A stretch of 64,000 nucleotides of DNA, taken from the NCBI RefSeq assembly GCF_023100805.1, contig NZ_CP095855.1, positions 1,054,001 to 1,118,000 on the forward strand. The letters are read 5' to 3'. Below are positions 9,901-15,080 of the stretch, one piece after another; the first letter of the stretch is position 1; each line of letters begins with the position of its first letter. Below the pieces are notes generated by a model. That model was not told the origin of the DNA and made no database searches. It saw only the letters and a program-made list of their open reading frames with translations. The DNA comes from Chitinophaga filiformis. GTDB taxonomy: Bacteria > Bacteroidota > Bacteroidia > Chitinophagales > Chitinophagaceae. The translations under genes were made by a program, and so were the position numbers.

Positions 9901-10121
9901 GTTCCCGCATCTGTATAGGTCAGGCAGAGGATATTCTGCGGCAGGTAGTCAGTATCCAGCAATATTTTGCCGATCCTGGAGGCCAGGATCTGTGTTTTGC
10001 CTGTGCCGGGGCCGGCAATGACCATGACAGGGCCTTCCGTCTGATCGACGGCCTTGCGCTGCTGCCCGTTCAGGCGGGCATAGACTTCCCTGAAATGACG
10101 TTGGTACTGATCTCTGGACAT
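6924..10121 (-). CDS. UvrD/PcrA-type helicase fused to a PD-(D/E)XK nuclease
   Basis: About 1065 residues from the chosen start. The N-terminal part is a superfamily 1A 3'-5' helicase: Walker A GPGTGKTQ, motif II VDEYQDT, motif III GDDDQSIYRFQGA and motif VI VAMTRAEKYLY. The C-terminal part is a RecB-family nuclease with VNVVDYKTGDY. A Cys in LDCPLGFYY at the start of the nuclease plus a cluster CGKKDCVWC near the end suggests an iron-sulfur staple like that of AddB. The protein probably processes DNA ends for recombination. The open frame extends 21 codons upstream, but MSRDQYQRHF at 10121 is preferred because the longer start would lie inside the divergent gene at 10170. Confidence 0.9.
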   Translation of the reverse strand: MSRDQYQRHFREVYARLNGQQRKAVDQTEGPVMVIAGPGTGKTQILASRIGKILLDTDYLPQNILCLTYTDAGTVAMRKRLTDFIGPDAYRVNIHTFHSFCNEVIQDNLNLFDKHHLDPVSELEKIQLLKKLIDGFTKDNPLKRYRGDVYFDMKNLDHLFSTIKKEGWSVEYITDAISAYIESLPGREAFIAKKTTRQFVKGDIRTDKIALEKEKMVRLQAAVEQFPVYTALMHAAGRYDFDDMINWVIGAFETYPNLLADYREQFQYILVDEYQDTSGTQNKLVQMLTGGQESPNIFVVGDDDQSIYRFQGASIENMAQFADTFADTLQTIVLTHNYRSVQSILDVSMSLIENNGAARLVNQLPGLSKRLSTAASHLISLDIPPVIRHYNTPRDEMIDITRQISQLLDNGTAPGRIAVIYRENKYGEELASYCRFRHIPFYSKRSINLFEIPFARKVLTILRYIACETDTPYSGDDLLFSILHYDFYNIPAIEVAKISIRAAEKGYREKSSIRQYLQEWQHTRNLTLFTAAPEQALIDFTRIIEKLIKDAHNLTLQQLFAAIINECGVLSYVMQSPEKPWLMKVLQSLFDFIKAETHRNPDLSLVPFMDMTDLMEHNKITIPIVQVSGNENGINLLTAHGAKGLEFEYVFIAGANAHLWEKKTRSNTGFAFPDTLFTTAVTSTDEQELRRLFYVAMTRAEKYLYISYPTFRTDGKPLEPSLFVTEILEQHALRVEKALIPEDVLFTFEALQYTQGIAPEIARTDQQFIDNLLASFVMNVTALNNYLDCPLGFYYKNLVRVPSGRSENTEFGSAVHYALEKLFQKMQESKQYEFPSKEEFIRDFTWSMLRNRESFTRESFERRLEYGKDILDSYYDTYLSKWNKVVSVERNVRNVVVSGVPLKGKIDKLEFEGKLVNVVDYKTGDYEKTIREYQKFARPDQLHPNGGDYWRQAVFYKVLLDNYHQKNWKVVSTEFDFIEPNRQKVYHKEKVVITPEDVDLVTRQIVSAWTKIQNREFYTGCGKKDCVWCNFVKDNKLYVALHEPEAENLMELPARLGDSTGVTAD

Positions 10122-10132
10122 GACTATATTTG
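10101..10132 (+). promoter_or_regulatory. Promoter of the SRPBCC gene
   Basis: TTG (10101-10103), 21 bases, TATATTTG (10125-10132). It overlaps the first codons of the divergent helicase gene. The predicted transcript starts near 10139, leaving a leader of about 30 bases. Confidence 0.65.
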
Positions 10133-10169
10133 AACATGGCATCGGGCCATACAAAACATATATGAAGTT

Positions 10170-10637
10170 ATGGGAAAAATCCATCGTTTGCAGTATGAGC
10201 AGATATTAAACACCAGTATAGATAATGCCTGGACATTCTTTTCGCGGGCAGAGAACCTGGAAAAGATCACGCCGCCGTATATGCGTTATGCTATTACTTC
10301 TCCGCCAACAAATAAGCCGGTGTATGCAGGACAGATCATTACGTATGTGATTCATCCGGTACTGGGAATACCGCTGAGATGGATGACGGAGATCACGCAT
10401 GTAGCAGAAGGTAAATACTTCATTGACGAGCAACGGCAGGGACCGTACGGCTTATGGCATCATCAGCACCATTTTGAGCCAGTGCCGGAAGGGGTCAGGA
10501 TGACGGATATAGTCCATTATTCCATGCCCCTGGGAATATTAGGTGATATTGCTCATGCGCTCTTTGTGCAGCGGCAGTTGCGGGACATCTTTGCTTTCAG
10601 GAAGGCGGCGATAGAGCGGTTGTTTGGAACGCACTAA
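10170..10637 (+). CDS. SRPBCC-family (START-like) protein
   Basis: A 155-residue soluble protein of the SRPBCC fold, which forms a cavity for hydrophobic ligands. The opening (MGKIHRLQYEQILNTSIDNAWTFF, with SRAENLEKITPPYM) and the HHFEPVPEGVRMTDIVHYSMPLG segment match the ligand-binding SRPBCC proteins sometimes annotated as cell-division inhibitors. The ligand is unknown. It is transcribed alone from its own promoter, divergent from the helicase gene. The length is normal for the family. Confidence 0.8.
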   Translation: MGKIHRLQYEQILNTSIDNAWTFFSRAENLEKITPPYMRYAITSPPTNKPVYAGQIITYVIHPVLGIPLRWMTEITHVAEGKYFIDEQRQGPYGLWHHQHHFEPVPEGVRMTDIVHYSMPLGILGDIAHALFVQRQLRDIFAFRKAAIERLFGTH

Positions 10638-10664
10638 GGTAAAATAAGATGTTATAACAAGAAA

Positions 10665-10695
10665 TTGATCTTTAATAATTAATAGTTTATCTTAG
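10665..10695 (+). promoter_or_regulatory. Possible promoter of the first ECF sigma operon
   Basis: TTG (10665-10667), 20 bases, TATCTTAG (10688-10695), one mismatch from the -7 consensus. It lies 22 bases before the TTG start of the sigma gene. Confidence 0.4.
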
Positions 10696-10717
10696 TTTAC
10701 TCATAAACCTATAACAC

Positions 10718-11227
10718 TTGCAGCAATCAGCTGTACATATCGACGAATACATTATCACTGAACGATTGATAGCTGGAGATCCCGTTGCCCAGGAACTGGT
10801 CTATGACTATTATGGCCCCGCATTATACAGTATCATACTACAGGTGGTCGGCGATACCGCGACAGCGGAAGAAGTACTGGCAAGGACGTTCATCTATGTA
10901 TTTAAGAATATTACAGTATACAGGGACACCGGAAGCGCTACTTTATTCGGATGGCTGATGAGGATTGCCCGTGAGCAGGCTGTAAAAGAAGCCGCCATCA
11001 TGGAAGAAAACGAGGATAACAGCAGCGACGTTATGAAACATGATAGCAATCTGCTACAGCGTTTTGCCAACAAGCTCCCGGAAGAAAGCAGGACAATATT
11101 CCACTTGTGTTATTATAAAGGACTGCCTAAAGAAGCGGTGGCCCGCATGTTGGGGGCACAACCCGATGAGGTAATGGTAAAACTGAAAGATATCATGGGC
11201 GCATTCAGAAAATTTTTGGGGGAATAA
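10718..11227 (+). CDS. ECF-type sigma-70 factor
   Basis: A 169-residue extracytoplasmic-function sigma factor. Region 2 is visible at about 25-90 (LVYDYYGPALYSIILQVVGD, then AEEVLARTFIYVFKNI) and region 4 at about 115-168 (LPEESRTIFHLCYYKGLPKEAVARML). There is no ATG before the conserved N terminus, so the start is the TTG at 10718. The stop codon is followed with no gap by the TTG start of a membrane anti-sigma protein, so translation is probably coupled. The region 4 recognition helix is unusually acidic (AQPDEVMVKLKD), so promoter preference may be unusual. Confidence 0.88.
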   Translation: MQQSAVHIDEYIITERLIAGDPVAQELVYDYYGPALYSIILQVVGDTATAEEVLARTFIYVFKNITVYRDTGSATLFGWLMRIAREQAVKEAAIMEENEDNSSDVMKHDSNLLQRFANKLPEESRTIFHLCYYKGLPKEAVARMLGAQPDEVMVKLKDIMGAFRKFLGE

Positions 11228-11689
11228 TTGGAACTTAATCACTACATACAAAGTGGGATCATTGAAAGCTATGTGCTTGGGATCGCAACAGCCAGTGAGA
11301 TGGAGGAATTGCAGCAGATGCGGCGCTTGTATCCTTCTCTGAATGCTGAGGTGATGGCCGTGGAGCGAAGAATAGAGAAAACGGCGCTTGCTGAGGCAGT
11401 ATTGCCATCCCCACATCTCAAACAACGTATATTCCAGCACATCAACTGGCGGGATAAATTACCGCCACAGGACGATAATTCCCGCTATACCTTTATTAAT
11501 ATACATTCGCAGGATGGCCAACACATTACTGTTCATAAATGGTGGCGGTTATTCTTTATTATCACCTTTATCCTCTCCAAGGTCTGTCTTTTCTTTGCCA
11601 TTTACTTTTTTCTCAAATACCAGCAGTCTAAAGAAAGAAAAACGGAATCTCAACAATTACATACAGAGCAGGTCAGCTCCAAAAAATAA
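11228..11689 (+). CDS. Short membrane anti-sigma factor, copy 1
   Basis: A 153-residue protein with an N-terminal cytoplasmic segment (HYIQSGIIESYVLGIATASEMEELQQM) that resembles anti-sigma domains of the RskA type. One membrane span follows at about 104-126 (LFFIITFILSKVCLFFAIYFFL), leaving only about 25 residues outside. The start must be TTG at 11228, directly abutting the sigma stop, because the conserved N terminus begins there and is shared with the paralog at 11892. It should hold the sigma factor at the membrane. The very short outer tail differs from typical RskA proteins with a large periplasmic domain. Confidence 0.75.
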   Translation: MELNHYIQSGIIESYVLGIATASEMEELQQMRRLYPSLNAEVMAVERRIEKTALAEAVLPSPHLKQRIFQHINWRDKLPPQDDNSRYTFINIHSQDGQHITVHKWWRLFFIITFILSKVCLFFAIYFFLKYQQSKERKTESQQLHTEQVSSKK

Positions 11690-11891
11690 TCAGATATTTG
11701 TGGTAACATAGGTGTATATACTTATGTTGTTCAAATTAAACATCTCATTATCAATTTGCTGTAAAGAACGCCCGGGTTGTCAGGTGATTTTTATTTGGAA
11801 ATGAATTAGCTTAATTTGACATTTGAAGCTTATGTGCAGAGAACAGGCTTTGCGTGGAGTATTTGCCGTAATTTAAATTAGATATGTCGCC
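11690..11891. promoter_or_regulatory. Spacer between the two anti-sigma genes
   Basis: A 202-base AT-rich spacer. It holds a 24-base interrupted palindrome (AACATA, 11705-11710, with TATGTT, 11723-11728), which could end the first transcript or bind a regulator. No exact TAnnTTTG promoter was found for the second anti-sigma gene. Confidence 0.35.
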
Positions 11892-12368
11892 TTGGACCTT
11901 CATGATTACATAGAAAGTGGCATTATTGAGACTTATCTGCTGGGCTTAGCATCTGACGAAGAGGCTGAGCTATTCGAGCATATGCGTAGCTTGTATCCGG
12001 AACTCAATACCGAGATATCGGCAACAGAATTCAGGCTTCAAAAGGTAATGGATGATGGCGGCATCACGCCACCGGCCATTGTATGGAACAAAATAGCCCG
12101 GCACCTGACGCCTCATGGACGGGATAGCTATTATTCAAAGGCGGGCAGGCAACAAACCGAAGGGCCTCAGACGTATATATTACAGCCACGCAACAACACG
12201 ATCACCGTCAGCATATGGTGGCGTTGTACCGTTATTGCTATGATGTTGCTTATCATGGCGCTTGTGGCCAGTACCATTTATTTTTACCAGCAGTTCCGGA
12301 ATATGGAAGAGCGTTTAATGCGCTTATATCCAACTCATACGGAGATGTCGCCACCCGGTGTACACTGA
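11892..12368 (+). CDS. Short membrane anti-sigma factor, copy 2
   Basis: A 158-residue paralog of the preceding protein: DYIESGIIETYLLGLASDEE aligns with HYIQSGIIESYVLGIATASE, and both share the RSLYPELNTEI / RRLYPSLNAEV stretch, a Trp-rich pre-membrane turn and one span (about 113-133). The start is TTG 11892; no in-frame ATG precedes the conserved region. Two anti-sigma proteins follow one sigma gene, so either both bind it or the second has been freed for another partner. No second sigma gene is adjacent. Confidence 0.7.
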   Translation: MDLHDYIESGIIETYLLGLASDEEAELFEHMRSLYPELNTEISATEFRLQKVMDDGGITPPAIVWNKIARHLTPHGRDSYYSKAGRQQTEGPQTYILQPRNNTITVSIWWRCTVIAMMLLIMALVASTIYFYQQFRNMEERLMRLYPTHTEMSPPGVH

Positions 12369-12454
12369 GCGATTTGGTACGTTTCTTGTTTTTTCCCACC
12401 TTGCGTCCGTAATGCATTGCATTTCCGACAATTTAAACATCAAATTATTTGAAC

Positions 12455-12952
12455 ATGAAACACCTTACACTTGCAGTATTATGCATGGTAGCCGCTGTAT
12501 TTGCGATCTCCTGTAAAACCCAATCGGGAGCAACCAACACAGAACAAAGCGCCAGCAAAGGTTCCGTTAAAGGAAACTGGGTTATTACAGATATTAGTTT
12601 CGATGGAATTCCAAGAGGTTCTAAGGTGACTGTTTTTGATGAAGCATCTTACAACTGCTTTAAAGGCAGCCAGTGGATCCTGCCATCTAACAATAATGGT
12701 TCTTATACTTTATCTTCTACCGAAGACGGTTGCACGACGGCTACTCAGTCTATCGTATGGTCTATATACAAACAGGGTGGCGTAGATATGTTCCAGTTCA
12801 AGAAAGTGGGTTCCGGCGTAAAAGCCAAGAATGTAACGGAAGGTTACCGTGTAGAGATCAGCTCTCTGAACAATACTTCTATGGTATGGAGGGCAGCGGT
12901 GAGCTTTGAAGGTAAAACAGGGTACATCATATATACCCTGCAGCGTAGCTAA
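12455..12952 (+). CDS. Lipocalin-like lipoprotein
   Basis: 165 residues from ATG 12455 (an in-frame TTG six bases earlier is possible). A signal peptide with lipobox (AVFAISC, Cys near 20) is followed by a Ser/Thr/Gln linker and a beta-rich domain starting GNWVITDISFDG, then SYNCFKGSQWILPSNNNGSYTL. This arrangement is typical of Bacteroidota lipocalin-like proteins, with a GxW motif at the first strand. Two Cys (SYNCF and DGCTT) may pair. Ligand and role are unknown. It follows the anti-sigma locus by 86 bases and has its own terminator, so it may be a target of that regulon, but this is only proximity. Confidence 0.75.
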   Translation: MKHLTLAVLCMVAAVFAISCKTQSGATNTEQSASKGSVKGNWVITDISFDGIPRGSKVTVFDEASYNCFKGSQWILPSNNNGSYTLSSTEDGCTTATQSIVWSIYKQGGVDMFQFKKVGSGVKAKNVTEGYRVEISSLNNTSMVWRAAVSFEGKTGYIIYTLQRS

Positions 12953-12979
12953 GCAATACAGGGTTATACGTTATTACAG

Positions 12980-13028
12980 CGCTTAACATTTACATGGCTG
13001 AAAACCATGTGAAGTGTTAAGCGTTTTT
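12980..13028 (+). terminator. Terminator between lipocalin and LysR genes
   Basis: CGCTTAACA (12980-12988) pairs with TGTTAAGCG (13015-13023), with an inner TACATGG/CCATGT stem, followed by TTTTT. The right arm contains the stop codon of the convergent LysR gene. Confidence 0.8.
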
Positions 13029-13943
13029 GTTTTCAGTATCTGTGGATGGAGTGCCTGCGTGCTGCCTGGCAAAGCGCATGAATAGCTGCGCCAGTTTATC
13101 CTGCTGGCCCTGTAGATAAATAAAGTGAAACTTTCTTACCAGCTTGAAATTCTTTACCGGCAGGATCTTGAATTCACCTGCTTCCAGTTCCCGTTTTACG
13201 GCATGCAGGGAAAGAAAGGCGGCACATGGGGCGTGGTGCAGATAGGACTTGATGCTCTCGGTACTGCCCATGTACATGGCTATCTGCAGGTCGGTGAGCT
13301 TCAGCTTAAGGCGCTTGAGTTCATCGGTGATCACTTCCAGGGTACCTGAGCCCTGTTCGCGCATCAGGAGGGGAATGGACTTCAGTTCAGCGGCTGTCAG
13401 CGGCGCGTCCGGATCGCCATAATTATATTTTACGTTCCCGATGAGGGCTATCTCGTCTTTTGCGAACTCCACATATTTCAGCACGGGGTTCTTTGAACGG
13501 CCTTCTATCAGTCCCAGTTGGATCGTTTTGTCGAAGAGCGCCTGTTCCACCTGTTCTGTATTGCCGGAAATGAGGGAGGCGGTTACCTCGGGATAACGCT
13601 GGTTGAACTGTGCCAGCAGGGGTGGAATGAAGTATTGTGCGATGGTAGTACTGGCCCCCAGTGAGAGCAGACCGCCCTGTTCATGTTTCAGCTGGTTGAT
13701 CTCGTACTCGAGGTTACGATAACTGGTAAAGATATCATCTGCATGTTTGAGCATCACCTGGCCTGCACGGGTGATCTTGATCTTATTGCCAATACGTTCA
13801 AACAGCGCCATGCCCAGTTGCTGTTCCAGCTCGTGGATATGTTTAGTCACAGCCGGTTGCGATATGAACAACTCCTCCGCCGCTTTGGTGAAGCTGAGGC
13901 GCCTGGCTACTGTGTAGAATACTTTTAACCTGAAGTCCAACAT
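13017..13943 (-). CDS. LysR-family transcriptional regulator
   Basis: A 308-residue LysR-type regulator. The winged HTH fills the N terminus (LDFRLKVFYTVARRLSFTKAAEELFISQPAVTKHIHELEQQLG, about 2-45), then a linker helix and a two-lobed substrate-binding domain (about 90-295). The sequence style (ALFDKTIQLGLIEGRSKNPVLKYVEFAKDEIALIG) resembles the CysB/CbbR-like branch that senses small metabolites. The effector is unknown and no divergent target gene lies beside it; the upstream neighbour on the same strand is the repeat protein gene, separated by a terminator. A TACATTTA element (13948-13955) lies so close to the ATG that the mRNA could have almost no leader. Confidence 0.9.
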   Translation of the reverse strand: MLDFRLKVFYTVARRLSFTKAAEELFISQPAVTKHIHELEQQLGMALFERIGNKIKITRAGQVMLKHADDIFTSYRNLEYEINQLKHEQGGLLSLGASTTIAQYFIPPLLAQFNQRYPEVTASLISGNTEQVEQALFDKTIQLGLIEGRSKNPVLKYVEFAKDEIALIGNVKYNYGDPDAPLTAAELKSIPLLMREQGSGTLEVITDELKRLKLKLTDLQIAMYMGSTESIKSYLHHAPCAAFLSLHAVKRELEAGEFKILPVKNFKLVRKFHFIYLQGQQDKLAQLFMRFARQHAGTPSTDTENKNA

Positions 13944-13960
13944 TGGTTAAATGTACGAAG

Positions 13961-13998
13961 AAAAAAAGCGGATATCCTACCGGGGCAGGATATCCGCT
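13961..13998 (-). terminator. Terminator of the repeat-protein gene
   Basis: AGCGGATATCCT (13967-13978) pairs perfectly with AGGATATCCGCT (13987-13998), and the minus strand then continues into TTTTTTT. Confidence 0.85.
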
Positions 13999-14018
13999 GA
14001 TGAAAATGTGAGATGCTG

Positions 14019-14399
14019 TTAAGCTTTTTTCTCTTCAGCTTTCTTTTCTTTATTTTCCTTGAAGCGTTTGTCTGGAGTTCCATCTGCCTTTTTAGGGCCT
14101 TCTGGTTTCGCATCCTTGTTTTCCTTGAAACGCTTGTCAGGGGTACCATCTTTCTTCAACGGTCCCTGTGCTTTAGTTTCTTTGGTCTCTTTGTTCTCTT
14201 TAAAACGTTTGTCCGGAGTACCGTCTTTCTTCACTGGTTTGCCGGAAACACTGTCCAATCCAGGACGCTGTGCTTTCTGACCTGGTTTTTCTGATCTGTG
14301 TTGAGCTTTTGCCGGCGCCTGTTGTGTGGCGGGAGTCTGGGCCATAGCAACAGATGCGCCCATGAAAAGTGCTAACACTCCTGTTAAAATCTTTTTCAT
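14019..14399 (-). CDS. Secreted basic protein with three DGTPDKRFKENK repeats
   Basis: 126 residues. A clear signal peptide (MKKILTGVLALFMGASVAMAQ) is followed by a Lys/Gln/Pro-rich stretch and three near-identical repeats of about 25 residues containing K(K/A)DGTPDKRFKENK, ending in a Lys/Glu tail. There are no Cys and few hydrophobic residues in the mature part, so it is probably disordered. Similar DGTPDxRxKxNK repeats occur in small exported Bacteroidota proteins of unknown role. A high-copy periplasmic or surface protein that binds polyanions is possible, but this is a guess. It is transcribed alone and has its own terminator. Confidence 0.7.
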   Translation of the reverse strand: MKKILTGVLALFMGASVAMAQTPATQQAPAKAQHRSEKPGQKAQRPGLDSVSGKPVKKDGTPDKRFKENKETKETKAQGPLKKDGTPDKRFKENKDAKPEGPKKADGTPDKRFKENKEKKAEEKKA

Positions 14400-14527
14400 C
14401 TCATGTTGGATTAGAGTGAAAAATTAGGCATTTTTTTAATAGGTAGCTGCGCTGATCTATAATATTTATTCGGATGTTTTAACGTAGTGATTTGCAATTT
14501 CTTGAAACGTAGTTTCCGCAAGAGATT

Positions 14528-14541
14528 GCGTATTGATACGC
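14528..14541. promoter_or_regulatory. Inverted repeat next to an orphan promoter
   Basis: GCGTAT TG ATACGC is a perfect 6-2-6 inverted repeat ending one base before the -33 TTG of the promoter at 14542-14573. Its size and place suit a regulator-binding site. Confidence 0.45.
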
Positions 14542-14573
14542 TTGACAAAGGGCTTGCAGTGGATGTACCTTTG
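14542..14573 (+). promoter_or_regulatory. Promoter of an orphan small transcription unit
   Basis: TTG (14542-14544), 21 bases, TACCTTTG (14566-14573), matching both Bacteroidota elements. Transcription should start near 14580. No sizeable plus-strand gene follows; a terminator comes 190 bases later. Confidence 0.7.
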
Positions 14574-14579
14574 TATCAC

Positions 14580-14771
14580 CTGACAAAGTATAACAGTTAA
14601 CCCCAAAATGTTTGATAACCCCTTAACTTATTATAAGTGGTTAAGGAGTGTGAATGTTGATGAAGCGAACAATTCGATTGTCTGACGAACATATAGTGAC
14701 CCCCTTTATTGATTTATGAAATCATCCTGTTAACCTTGATCAAAAGGTCTCGCCACAGCGAGACCTTTTTT
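14580..14771 (+). ncRNA. Candidate structured small RNA, about 190 nt
   Basis: The segment runs from a good promoter to a strong terminator and contains a series of hairpins: CCTTAAC/GTTAAGG (14621-14646) with an inner CTTA/TAAG stem, ACAAT-tcg-ATTGT (14669-14681), TGATTT-atg-AAATCA (14710-14724), and the terminator stem. The motif GTTAAC(C) occurs near both ends (14596 and 14728) and could pair over a distance. A 25-codon ORF (14608-14685) is present, so a small peptide cannot be excluded. I do not recognise it as 6S, tmRNA, SRP RNA or RNase P RNA. Confidence 0.5.
14742..14771 (+). terminator. Terminator of the orphan small RNA unit
   Basis: GGTCTCGC (14746-14753), loop CACA, GCGAGACC (14758-14765), extended by AAAA/TTTT and followed by TTTTTT in total. 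Confidence 0.85.
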
Positions 14772-14816
14772 AATATGGTGTTGATTGATACGGCGTTTCG
14801 ATTGACATTGATAGCG

Positions 14817-15003
14817 GGCGTCGGGGATTATCATACCGTTCCCGGGGGAATCGCCATGCATCGCGTGGTTGTTACGCGTCATCGGGGGATCATCATGCCG
14901 TATGCGGTACGCGGGTTATCGCCGCGCCGGTCCCGGGGGGTAGAAACCCCGGGCTACAAACACGAAGACTCCTGACGGAGTCTATCGGTGTTTTGTTTGT
15001 CGG
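14817..15003 (-). repeat. GC-rich hairpin repeat, copy A
   Basis: This non-coding stretch holds CCCGGGG/CCCCGGG (14932-14938, 14947-14953) and GACTCC-tgac-GGAGTC (14967-14982), separated by a segment reading GTTTGTAG on the minus strand. The same two hairpins in the same relative order, with similar spacer and flank, occur in opposite orientation at 49890-49960. It is therefore a dispersed intergenic repeat. Further GC-rich inverted pieces extend left to about 14817; the left limit is approximate. Confidence 0.65.
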
Positions 15004-15080
15004 TTCGTTGTTGTATCAGGGATATCGGCTGGCGGCATGAATGTGTCGGCCGGCGCGACTTTTTCCGGTTGTTAATCCCT

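Noticed and set aside
14059..14280. Spaced direct repeats resembling a short CRISPR array
   Set aside because: The repeats are in frame and encode the DGTPDKRFKENK units of a secreted protein; no cas genes are nearby.
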